From the NCBI GenBank assembly GCA_015075175.1, contig JABTUV010000016.1, positions 32,979 through 96,978 of the forward strand: 64,000 bases of DNA, in the 5' to 3' direction. The notes below the pieces were generated by a model. The model did not search any database. It was not told the DNA's origin and saw only the letters and a list, made by a program, of their open reading frames with translations. A program made the translations under genes and the position numbers. The DNA is from a bacterium. GTDB lineage: Bacteria; Hinthialibacterota; Hinthialibacteria; H5-UNCL2. Position 1 is the stretch's first letter; every line of letters starts with the position of its first letter. Below are positions 8,704 through 15,927 of the stretch, piece after piece.

Positions 8704-9154
8704 GACGCGGGGCGTCTCCTGGAGTGCTTGATGGCCCGGCGGGCGGCGAACCGCCTGTCGGGGACAGAACTTATCTTGAGGCAAGGGCGGGGCGGCGTCA
8801 ACCGCGCAAATGGGGAGGGCGCGCGGCTTGACTTTGGGGGGCGGGCTTGGTAGTGTCCGGCGTTTGGACAGGCATCGGGCCGTCCGGTCGGACGCGCCCG
8901 GCCGGCAGGCTCGGCGGCGCAGCGCACCTCCCCCAAGCTGCGCGGGCGGAAGCTGGTTCACGTGGAAAAGCCGACTGGACCCCGCCGCATGGGGGGGAGG
9001 CCGTCGCCGGTGGGCGGCGGCGCCGCGCCTTTCCCGTCGCTCCTCTTCCTCCTGCGTCGAGTGTTCGGTTCACGGCCGCCCGGCGCGCGCGCCCAGACCC
9101 GGGGGAATCCACGGACGCCTCCGCGCCCCGCGCCTGGAAAGGACGGATACCCGC
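8704..9154. other. Long GC-rich intergenic leader
   Basis: A 451-base gap between the divergent dxs and nucleotidyltransferase genes. It holds a good plus-strand promoter at 8827-8855 and then about 300 bases of very GC-rich sequence with several local inverted repeats (for example around 8878-8905 and 9000-9040). No convincing coding frame or recognised RNA family is seen; it could be an untranslated leader. Confidence 0.5.
8827..8855 (+). promoter_or_regulatory. sigma70-type promoter upstream of the nucleotidyltransferase
   Basis: TTGACT (8827-8832) and TAGTGT (8850-8855) are separated by 17 bases. It would give a leader of about 290 bases before the ATG at 9155. Confidence 0.45.
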
Positions 9155-10132
9155 ATGATCGCCGTGATCCCCGCCGCCGGTGAAGGCACGCGCCTACGCC
9201 CGCACACCCACACCCTGCCCAAGGTGTTGGTGGACGTGGCGGGAAAGCCGATTTTGGGCCACATCCTGGACCAGCTGGTCGCGGCCGGGATTTCGCGCGT
9301 GGTGTTGATCGTGGGCTACCTGGGCGACCTGGTGGAAGAATACGTGCGCGGGCATTTCCGGCTGGAGGCGTTTTTCGTCGAGCAGGAGGAGCGCAAGGGG
9401 CTGGGCCACGCGGTCAGTCTGGCGCGGCCCCACGTGGAGGACAAGCCCTGCCTCATCATTTACGGCGACACCATCTTCGAGGTGGACCTGCCGTCCATGC
9501 TGGTGGGGGAGGTTAACCTGATCGGCGTGAAGGCGGTGGAGGATCCGCGCCGATTCGGCGTAGTGGAAACCGACGGACGGCGCATCACGCGCCTGGTGGA
9601 GAAGCCCGAGGCGCCCAAAAGCAACCTGGCCATCGTCGGGCTGAACAAGCTGGTCGATTCCGCCGCCATGTTCGACGCCATCGACCACTTGATGAAACAC
9701 GAGATTCGCACCCAGGGCGAATACCAGTTGACGGACGCCTTCCAGCGCATGATCGAGGTGGGCGCGCGGCTGGAGACGTTTCCGGTGGAAGACTGGTTCG
9801 ACTGCGGCAAGCAGGAGACGCTGTTGTCCACCAACCGGCGGCTCTTGGAGCGGGCCGCGGCGGCCTCTGAGCGGCCGGGGACGGTGATCGTGCCGCCGGT
9901 GTACATCGCCGACGAGGCGGAGGTGGAGGAGAGCGTGATCGGGCCGTACGTGTCGATCGCGGCGGGGTGTCGGGTGCGACGGGCGGTTCTGTCGGATTGC
10001 ATTCTGTCGGTGGGCGCCGTGGTCGAGAACATGGTACTCAAGAACAGTCTGATCGGCGCGCGCGCGCGCGTGGCCGGCAGCGCGCTTGTGTACGACGGGG
10101 GCGACTCCTCGACGGTGTCGCATATCGAGTGA
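9155..10132 (+). CDS. Sugar-phosphate nucleotidyltransferase (RmlA/GlmU-like)
   Basis: A 325-residue intact cytoplasmic enzyme that makes NDP-sugars from NTP and sugar 1-phosphate. The N-terminal domain carries the nucleotidyltransferase signature [20 protein letters not shown] and [10 protein letters not shown] (metal-binding Asp), with the sugar-site motifs [16 protein letters not shown] and [12 protein letters not shown]. The C-terminal 90 residues form hexapeptide (left-handed beta-helix) turns such as [20 protein letters not shown]. This layout matches the long glucose-1-phosphate thymidylyl/uridylyltransferase type rather than bifunctional GlmU, which is longer. The ATG at 9155 follows a GGAAAGGA site. 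Substrate not determinable; a role in surface polysaccharide precursors fits the UXS gene at 54034. Confidence 0.85.
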   Translation: MIAVIPAAGEGTRLRPHTHTLPKVLVDVAGKPILGHILDQLVAAGISRVVLIVGYLGDLVEEYVRGHFRLEAFFVEQEERKGLGHAVSLARPHVEDKPCLIIYGDTIFEVDLPSMLVGEVNLIGVKAVEDPRRFGVVETDGRRITRLVEKPEAPKSNLAIVGLNKLVDSAAMFDAIDHLMKHEIRTQGEYQLTDAFQRMIEVGARLETFPVEDWFDCGKQETLLSTNRRLLERAAAASERPGTVIVPPVYIADEAEVEESVIGPYVSIAAGCRVRRAVLSDCILSVGAVVENMVLKNSLIGARARVAGSALVYDGGDSSTVSHIE

Positions 10133-10160
10133 AGGGGCTACTCATGGGACCTATGGGACC

Positions 10161-10239
10161 CGTGGTTGCGCAGCGTGCTGCGTCGCAAGTCGTAGTTGCG
10201 CAGCGTGCTGCGCGGGAAATCGTAGTGGCGCGGCGCGCT
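10161..10239. repeat. 30-bp tandem repeat (GTTGCGCAGCGTGCTGCG)
   Basis: Two 30-base units (10161-10190, 10191-10220) beginning CGTGGTTGCGCAG and CGTAGTTGCGCAG, plus a partial third to 10239. The core GTTGCGCAGCGTGCTGCG recurs at 58008-58050. Just before it, 10145-10160 carries the GGGACCTATGGGACC motif of repeat family R3. The array lies directly upstream of metK. Confidence 0.8.
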
Positions 10240-10268
10240 ATCGCTTTCGCCAAGGAGGAAGGACGGGC

Positions 10269-11417
10269 ATGTCGGATTACTTGTTTACATCGGAATCGGT
10301 GACGGAGGGCCATCCCGACAAGGTGGCCGACCAGATCAGCGACGCGGTGCTGGACGCGGTATTCACGGAGGATCCGCACGGGCGCGTGGCCTGCGAGACG
10401 CTGGTTTCGACCGGGCTGTGCGTGATCTCGGGCGAGATCACGACCGAGGCGTTCGTGGACTTCAACAAGACGGCGCGGGACACCATCCGGCGCATCGGCT
10501 ACGAGGACGCGCACCTGGGTTTTGCGGCCGACACCTGCGCGGTGCTGGTGGCCATCGACGAGCAGTCGCCGGACATCGCGCGCGGGGTCAACGAGACCAC
10601 CTCGCACGAGCAGGGCGCCGGCGACCAGGGCATGATGTTCGGCTATGCCACGACCGAGACCAGGGCGCTCATGCCCGCGCCCATCTACTATGCCCATCGC
10701 CTGACCGAGCGGCTGGCCAAGGTGCGGCGCGACGGCACGCTGGACTATCTGCGGCCGGACGGCAAGAGCCAGGTGAGCGTGCGCTACGCCGACCACAAGC
10801 CGGTGGAAGTCACCGCCGTCGTGGTCAGCACCCAGCACGCGGACAAGGTCGCCCACAAGCAAATCCGCGAGGACGTGATCGAGCACGTGATCAAGCCGGT
10901 GATACCCGAGGAGTGGTTGTCATCCAAAACGAAATATCACATCAATCCGACGGGCCGTTTCGTGATCGGGGGGCCGCACGGCGACTGCGGGTTGACGGGG
11001 CGCAAGATCATCGTGGACACCTACGGGGGCATGGGGCGGCACGGCGGGGGGGCGTTTTCCGGCAAGGACCCCTCGAAGGTGGACCGCAGCGCGGCTTATG
11101 CGGCGCGCTGGATCGCCAGAACGTGGTCGCCGCCAAGCTGGCGGGCGCTGCGAGGTGCAGGTCGCCTATGCCATCAGGGTGGCCGAGCCGGTCAGCATTC
11201 TGGTGCACACGTTCGGTACGGGCGCGGTCAGCGAGCAGAAGTTGGAGAAGGCGATCCGAGGTTTTCGATCTGCGGCCCAGGCGATCATTTCCGCGCTGGA
11301 TCTCTTGCGGCCCATTTATCGCCAGACGGCGGCCTACAGGCATTTTGGTCGCACCGGCAAGGACTTCACGTGGGGAAGACGGACAAGGTGGACGACCTGT
11401 TGGCGGCGGTGAAGTAG
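10269..11417 (+). CDS. metK: S-adenosylmethionine synthetase, 3' third frameshifted
   Basis: Makes SAM from methionine and ATP in the cytoplasm. The first 280 residues are intact: [20 protein letters not shown] (ATP-binding His), the [16 protein letters not shown] hexapeptide region, and [20 protein letters not shown] with the glycine-rich P-loop-like [19 protein letters not shown]. After about 11105 the frame changes at least four times: [43 protein letters not shown] and finally [13 protein letters not shown] with TAG at 11417. All pieces are standard MetK C-terminus, so the protein should be whole in the organism and the indels are probably consensus errors. An AAGGAGG site precedes the ATG. 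Confidence 0.93.
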   Translation: MSDYLFTSESVTEGHPDKVADQISDAVLDAVFTEDPHGRVACETLVSTGLCVISGEITTEAFVDFNKTARDTIRRIGYEDAHLGFAADTCAVLVAIDEQSPDIARGVNETTSHEQGAGDQGMMFGYATTETRALMPAPIYYAHRLTERLAKVRRDGTLDYLRPDGKSQVSVRYADHKPVEVTAVVVSTQHADKVAHKQIREDVIEHVIKPVIPEEWLSSKTKYHINPTGRFVIGGPHGDCGLTGRKIIVDTYGGMGRHGGGAFSGKDPSKVDRSAAYAARWIARTWSPPSWRALRGAGRLCHQGGRAGQHSGAHVRYGRGQRAEVGEGDPRFSICGPGDHFRAGSLAAHLSPDGGLQAFWSHRQGLHVGKTDKVDDLLAAVK

Positions 11418-11437
11418 GGTGCGCACGGCGCACCGCG
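11417..11437. repeat. GTAGGGTGCGCAC palindrome (R7)
   Basis: GTAGGGTGCGCACGGCGCAC immediately follows the metK stop; a second copy (GTAGGGTGCGCACCGCGCAC) lies at 25624-25643. Short self-complementary element. Confidence 0.6.
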
Positions 11438-11447
11438 CATCATCCCC

Positions 11448-11473
11448 AACCGCCCGCCTCGCGCGGGCGGTTT
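11448..11473 (+). terminator. Rho-independent terminator after metK
   Basis: AACCGCCCGC pairs with GCGGGCGGTTT across a five-base loop, about 30 bases after the metK stop. The T-run is short (three), so efficiency is uncertain. Confidence 0.55.
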
Positions 11474-11477
11474 CATA

Positions 11478-11542
11478 TGGAGTGCGGCGACCTTGCCGCG
11501 GCGGTGGTGCGGCCGGGCGCGCGCGGCAAGCTGCCGCAGTCC
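11478..11542. repeat. R2 palindromic repeat (GGAGTGCGGC...GCCGCAGTCC)
   Basis: TGGAGTGCGGCGACCTTGCC and its approximate complement GCGGCAAGCTGCCGCAGTCC face each other. The same family is found at 39763-39830 inside a gene, around 30485-30525 inside cheA, and as fragments at 31600-31655, 37960-38025, 46430-46462 and 58050-58070. Confidence 0.75.
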
Positions 11543-11553
11543 CGATGCGCGAC

Positions 11554-12189
11554 TCAGCGGGTGCGGCGCAGGTCGTCGTCGGGGAGCGCCAAGGGGTCGG
11601 AGCCGAGCAGGCCGGTCCCGCCGGCGCTGGGCGACGCGGTGGAGCCGGCGGGCGGCGGGGTGTGATCCAGCTGCACACCGGCCTCCTCCAGCTGGCGCTG
11701 CAACTGGCGCGCCTGTTCGAAAAACTGCTCCGCCTGCACGAGCAGCGCCTGCGCCTGCGCCTCCGCCCGGTCCTGTTCCACCCGGGTGGTTCCCAGGCGC
11801 CGGCCGTCGATGCGCAGGTTATAGGCCTGCTCGCGCAACTGGTTGCCCTGCCGCATCTACTTGTTGTAGCGGTTGACCATCTGGTTGGTGCGCACCGTCT
11901 GGCGCCGCTCCTGGCTGCGCTGCTGCATCTCCTGGCGGCGCGCGTCGGTTCCGACCAGCGGCGCCGGCTGCATCGGCTCGGTCATCGAGCGTACGATGGT
12001 GAAGGAAAGCACCTGCGAAATGGGAATCTTCACCTCGCTGGTGGCATTGGCGAGGCGCACCGCCAACTCGCCGTTGGCGTAGCTGGAAATCACCCCGTCC
12101 ACGCGCTGGCGGGTCGTAAGGAGGATGACGTCCGCGGGCAGGAGCGGCGAGAAGAGCGTGCACATGGCAAAGAGAGCGGCGATTCTCAT
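11554..12189 (-). CDS. Secreted coiled-coil protein interrupted by an in-frame TAG
   Basis: The ATG at 12189 starts MRIAALFAMCTLFSPLLPAD, a signal peptide. Then ILLTTRQRVDGVISSYANGE and a charged region follow up to NQMVNRYNK, where TAG (11859-11857) occurs. The same frame continues at once with MRQGNQLREQAYNLRIDGRR, long Gln/Glu-rich helices (QAEQFFEQARQLQRQLEEAG) and ends at 11554 with LALPDDDLRRTR. The sequence on both sides has the same heptad, Gln/Arg-rich character, so this looks like one protein of about 210 residues with a single-base nonsense change, or two adjacent genes with the second starting at the ATG beside the stop. Function unknown; periplasmic or surface scaffold is an inference. 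Confidence 0.55.
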
Positions 12190-12451
12190 GGTAGTATTTC
12201 CCCCTGTCGATGGTGGTGTCGCCGGGCGGCCCAAGCGTGGGCGGATGGCGGCCCGGCGGGCCAACGTCCAGTCCATACGAGACCATCATATCACGTCCGA
12301 GGCGGCGCGTAAGCCCCTTCCGGCGTTCCTCTGTCAACGGAGTCGCGGACCCATGCAGGCGGGAGCTCACAGGGACCCTGAGGCGGCCATTTTCAAGAGG
12401 TTAGGATTCTTGACGCTCCCCCGCCCTATCGCTACAATGCCGCCTTCGTGA

Positions 12452-12527
12452 GCCAAGGTAGCTCAGCCGGTAGAGCAGCGGTTTCGTAAACCGCCGGTCG
12501 GGGGTTCGAGTCCCCCCCTTGGCTCCA
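12452..12527 (+). tRNA. tRNA-Thr (CGT)
   Basis: A full cloverleaf: acceptor GCCAAGG pairs with CCTTGGC, D-arm AGCTCAGCCGGTAGAGC, anticodon stem GCGGT/ACCGC with loop TTCGTAA (anticodon CGT, Thr ACG), T-arm GGGGGTTCGAGTCCCCC, and encoded CCA. The 3' end lies next to an integrase gene whose reading frame runs into it, so this tRNA is the probable attachment site. Confidence 0.95.
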
Positions 12528-13815
12528 TGGCCTTTGGATGTCCGACAATGCCTTTCTGTGGTATTCTAAACAACTTACGGCTTCCGTCAAGTTTACCCGA
12601 ATTTGCCGGTGGTTGCCGCTCGTTGTCGCCTTGTGCCGCCTGACTGCTACCAATATGCTGCCGTTTTGCCGCCGTTTTGCGCTCCTGGACGGCAGCAGGA
12701 AAAACCGCTGCAACCCCCGGCAGAGCCTCCAGCGCCCGCTGCCGATCCACCAGTTCCACGTGCGCATGTCGCCCCAGAGTCAGTTCCGGGGTGGAGTGGC
12801 GGGCCAGCTCCTGCGCGACCTTGACGCCCACCTTGGCATTCACCAGGTGGGTGATGTAGGTGTGCCGCAACGCGTGAAAGTCCACGATGCGGTTGCCTGC
12901 GTCCTTTTGGGCGATTCCAGCCGCCGCCAGGTCGATGCATATCATTTTGGCGGCCCTCTCCGGCAGGTTCAGGACCGGGCCCTCCTCAGGCCTTCCCTGC
13001 AACCAGACTTTCAGCAGCGCGGCCAAGTCCGCCCGAATCGGTTGGACATCGCACCGACGGTGTTTGCTGTAACCAGCCTCAATCGTGATCGTCGGCGAGT
13101 CGTCGTCCAACTCGAACGAGGACTTCGTGAGGCTGCGCAATTCGCTGACGCGGAATCCCGTGCCTGCCGCGAGACGATAGGCCATGGCGCGGTCCTTGCC
13201 TTCCATGCCCAGCACCGGACCGGACGTCTCCGCCGCGGCGACGAGGTCTTGCAGCTCCTCCGGGGTCAACGCCCTTCGCTTGTAGCGCGGGTCCAGTTTG
13301 ACGTTATAGCCGGGGAGATGCACCAGGTTGTCTTCGGGAACACGGCCGTCTCGCCATAGCCACCGCGAGAACTGCTTCACGGCGCGAAGAACGCGGTTGC
13401 AGGTCTGCAACGACGTTCCCTGGTCCCGTTTCGCTCCTATCGCGCTTTGCACTTTGGCGGGAGTGAGGTCCGTGATGTTCCCGGCGTGGCATGAAGCAAG
13501 CAGCCGTTCGGCCCGGGAGACGACCAAGTTGGCTTGTTTGTTCGTGACGCCCTTGGAAAGCAGGGATTGCTTCCATTCTTTGAGGTGCTCTTTGAGAGGC
13601 CGGCGTCCCTCCGACGCGTAGCGCGCCGTTTTGACATCGATAATGCCGGCCCGCCGTAGCGCGACGGTCATCTCAAGGTCGGCCGCCATGATCTCGGTGG
13701 TTTCGCGATCACGCGTGCCTCGCACGCGTATGCGACGACCGTTCTCGTCGGAGTATTCGAAGCAAAAGGAACCCTTGCGATTCGCTCTCCCGCCGCGTTT
13801 GAAAATGCTCGCCAT
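12463..13815 (-). CDS. Tyrosine recombinase (integrase) at tRNA-Thr, active-site Tyr replaced by His
   Basis: A 450-residue site-specific integrase. Residues 1-60 form the arm-binding domain (KGSFCFEYSDENGRRIRVRG), 70-175 the core-binding SAM-like domain (LTPAKVQSAIGAKRDQGTSL; TCNRVLRAVKQFSRWLWRDG), and 190-365 the catalytic domain with GTGFRVSELRSL (first Arg), HALRHTYITHL and ELARHST. The nucleophile position reads LTLGRHAHVE, His at about residue 350 (codon CAT, 12768-12766), where relatives have Tyr. One base (TAT to CAT) separates the two. The tail MEPRGGLEPPTGGLRNRCS is antisense tRNA-Thr, typical of integrase genes that end in their att site. Transcribed with the excisionase-like gene upstream. 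Confidence 0.92.
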   Translation of the reverse strand: MASIFKRGGRANRKGSFCFEYSDENGRRIRVRGTRDRETTEIMAADLEMTVALRRAGIIDVKTARYASEGRRPLKEHLKEWKQSLLSKGVTNKQANLVVSRAERLLASCHAGNITDLTPAKVQSAIGAKRDQGTSLQTCNRVLRAVKQFSRWLWRDGRVPEDNLVHLPGYNVKLDPRYKRRALTPEELQDLVAAAETSGPVLGMEGKDRAMAYRLAAGTGFRVSELRSLTKSSFELDDDSPTITIEAGYSKHRRCDVQPIRADLAALLKVWLQGRPEEGPVLNLPERAAKMICIDLAAAGIAQKDAGNRIVDFHALRHTYITHLVNAKVGVKVAQELARHSTPELTLGRHAHVELVDRQRALEALPGVAAVFPAAVQERKTAAKRQHIGSSQAAQGDNERQPPANSGKLDGSRKLFRIPQKGIVGHPKAMEPRGGLEPPTGGLRNRCSTG

Positions 13816-13897
13816 GACTGACTCCTGTTACCTTGTGGAGAATTCTCTCCCATGGAATTCCCGATTTCAAGGGATGCTTTCCCGTACCCCGGCTGAT

Positions 13898-14251
13898 TCA
13901 CCAGCACCGGCTATCCAGCCAGGTGTCCACGGTTTCACGGCGCCACCGCACCACCCGCCCCTCCCGGAGGTCGGGGTGGGGGAGTCTCCCTGATGACACC
14001 CACCGCCAGTATGTGCGCACGCCGATGGTGAGGATTCGGGGGATTTCGGATGGCTTGAGCAGCGACTGCATGCCGCTCGAGGTGGCAGGGTTCGAGGGGC
14101 TGTCGAGTATGTCCTTGGGTTTCGTTGTCACGTCGGTTGCTCCCGTGAGATGTAATGCTTTCTCTTGAGGCGTTCTGCGTCCTCCGGTGGCACTGATGGC
14201 TGCTTGGCCGCGTGTTTCCGATGGACCGGGGTGTTTTCTCGTGTTGGGCAT
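13898..14251 (-). CDS. Excisionase-like helix-turn-helix protein
   Basis: The C-terminal half is a MerR/AlpA-like winged helix: SLLKPSEIPRILTIGVRTYW, RWVSSGRLPHPDLREGRVVR and WRRETVDTWLDSRC, the pattern of phage and island excisionases that bend att DNA and direct integrase. The ATG at 14251 follows a GAGG site and gives 117 residues; a GTG at 14131 (VTTKPKDILDSPSN) with a GGGAG site gives 77 residues and fits the usual size of this family better. It lies 82 bases before the integrase start, so co-expression is likely. Confidence 0.75.
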   Translation of the reverse strand: MPNTRKHPGPSETRGQAAISATGGRRTPQEKALHLTGATDVTTKPKDILDSPSNPATSSGMQSLLKPSEIPRILTIGVRTYWRWVSSGRLPHPDLREGRVVRWRRETVDTWLDSRCW

Positions 14252-14260
14252 GTGCCGTCC

Positions 14261-14893
14261 TCACTTGCTCTGTTTGTTTTCCAGGTGTCCGTTGGTCTTC
14301 CGACGGATAGGGCAGTTGGGGTCGCAGAAGAGTTGCACCGTCGTCTCTTCACGAATCGCCGGCGCTTGGCCAGGTTGAAGATCGTGCGCAGGAACATCAG
14401 CTCGTTGTTCAACGTTCTCGGCGTGACGCCATTGCGGCTGCGCGTGTTGGGATGCCCATTGGGAGAGATGCGCTCCCGCCGGCGGAAGTCCTTATAGCGC
14501 TCGATCAGCCGGGGATCGACCTGGTCCAAGTACTTCAGGTACCCGTCGCCGGCCTGGATGAACTCGGTGAATTTGGTGAACACGCCGCAGTATCGCGTGA
14601 TGGTTTTGGGCGCCTTGTTCTCGGTCGAGAGGAAGTCTTCCAGTTGCTCCCTAAACGCCGTGATTGATCAGGATGCGCTTCAACTCCTTGTCCGGGTCGA
14701 GGAGCCCACCGCACTGCTTCTCGAGGCGGGCTTCTACCTCGCCCATCGCCAGCTCGGCAGTGCGCTTGTTGCGGCCAATCCGCCGGCGTATCTTCTTGCC
14801 CCGGAGGTCGTAGCAAAAGACGTAACAGGTGCCGGCGCCCCCAGGCTTCTTTTCCTCAGAGTAGAAGTGGTTGTCGGCCTTGGAACGGAACAT
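14261..14893 (-). pseudogene. Truncated tyrosine recombinase lacking the catalytic domain
   Basis: Starts at ATG 14893 with MFRSKADNHFYSEEKKPGG, an N-terminal beta-sheet domain (CYVFCYDLRGKKIRRRIGRN) typical of planctomycete-style integrases. A frameshift near 14665 leads to FREQLEDFLSTENKAPKTIT and KFTEFIQAGDGYLKYLDQVD, the core-binding domain, ending TLNNELMFLRTIFNLAKRRR. The catalytic Arg/His/Tyr domain is missing: the frame ends either as LFCDPNCPIRRKTNGHLE with TGA at 14261, after one more frameshift, or reads on to 14128 in frame. It therefore cannot act as a recombinase and may be a remnant of a second integrase. Confidence 0.6.
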
Positions 14894-15068
14894 CAGGGTG
14901 GCCCTCGTGAGTGCCGCTCCGGAGAGAACTCCCGATCAGGTTCGGAAAAATTCCGTCACTGGAAGGCATCCGATGTCAACCTAAATTAGGCGTTTTATAG
15001 GCACTCGAGTTTGGGTGCTTGGAACTAAATGGCTTGAAAATAAGGGGTTAAGTCTTGCAAGAAACGTA

Positions 15069-15162
<94 letters not shown>

Positions 15163-15336
15163 CTATCGGCGAGAATACCACGGTTCGGTCCGTTGTAAAG
15201 TGCGTGCGTAACGTCGTCTCCCGCCGCACGCAACTGCGACCCAACGCTGCAGGTCCCCGGGGCGTGAGACGCGCGCAACTTGCGCGTCCTTTTAATCGAA
15301 GGCGCCAACCGACGCGGGAACATGCTACGAGAAACC

Positions 15337-15427
15337 TGTCATTTCGACCGAAGGGAGAAATCCTGTTCGCTGCTTTCGGGCGGGCACAGGAGGCCGGGAG
15401 AGATTTCTCCCTGCGGTCGAAATGACA
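15337..15427. repeat. R1 palindromic repeat pair
   Basis: TGTCATTTCGACCGAAGGGA at 15337 and its complement ending at 15427 flank about 35 bases. It is followed without a gap by the 73-bp tandem array. Confidence 0.9.
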
Positions 15428-15646
15428 GCGATGCAAGGCTGACCAGAGCGAGGTGGTGCTTTGCGAGTCCGTACGAGTTCTCCCTGCGGTCGTTATGACA
15501 GCAATGCAAGGCTGACCAGAGCGAGGTGGTGCTTTGCGAGTCCGTACGATTTCTCCCTGCGGTCGAAATGACAGCAATGCAAGGCTGACCAGAGCGAGGT
15601 GGTGCTTTGCGAGTCCGTACGATTTCTCCCTGCGGTCGAAATGACA
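15428..15646. repeat. Three 73-bp tandem repeats containing R1 half-sites
   Basis: Units 15428-15500, 15501-15573 and 15574-15646 are each 73 bases, start GC(G/A)ATGCAAGGCTGACC and end GCGGTCGAAATGACA (GCGGTCGTTATGACA in the first). Units two and three differ from each other at almost no position. A partial fourth unit starts at 15647. This array fills most of the 765-base gap before dnaG, in which no gene is visible. Confidence 0.9.
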
Positions 15647-15816
15647 GCGATGCAAGGGGGCGTGAGCCGCGAGGACTCCTCATACGGGCCTCGGTCCCAC
15701 GTTCCGGGACCGTGCCCTCGCGTCCTTCCGTTCCCGGACGGGGGCGGCTTCCGACCGCTCTCTTGTGACTTAAGTGCAATAAATTCATGTAATTATGCGC
15801 AGAACAAAGGTTCCTC

Positions 15817-15845
15817 TTGTATTCTTGTTGCCGCCGGCTTATGTT
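15817..15845 (+). promoter_or_regulatory. Possible dnaG promoter
   Basis: TTGTAT and TATGTT with a 17-base spacer lie 83 bases before the dnaG GTG, in the only AT-rich stretch of the region. The match to consensus is moderate. Confidence 0.3.
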
Positions 15846-15927
15846 GTACGATTCTAACCCCTGCGCTGCGCGGGGGATGCCGGGGAGCCGGCGGTAGGGC
15901 CGTGCCGCCGTAAGAGCGAGACAATCC

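Larger units (their letters stand above)
12528..14900. mobile_element. Integrase module, remnant of a tRNA-Thr-integrated element
   Basis: Three minus-strand genes of recombination type (recombinase remnant, excisionase-like, integrase) sit directly against the 3' end of tRNA-Thr. No cargo, capsid or conjugation gene is present and no repeat of the tRNA 3' end was found up to tRNA-Ser at 15069, so only the integration module appears to be left. Base composition is lower in GC than the neighbours, especially 14150-14300 and 14894-15068. Confidence 0.65.

Noticed and set aside
6592-8853. Plus-strand 753-residue frame over dxs
   Set aside because: It is the complement of dxs in a GC-rich codon pattern (Gly/His/Val/Asp-rich) with no family features.
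8880-9010. Possible cobalamin riboswitch (GGAAGCTGGTTCACG, then ACCCCGCCGCATGG)
   Set aside because: The B12-box regions and the AGTCAGGA-type element are missing and the downstream gene has no link with cobalamin.
15337-15646. CRISPR array
   Set aside because: The 73-base units are directly adjacent with no unique spacers, and no cas gene is in the window.
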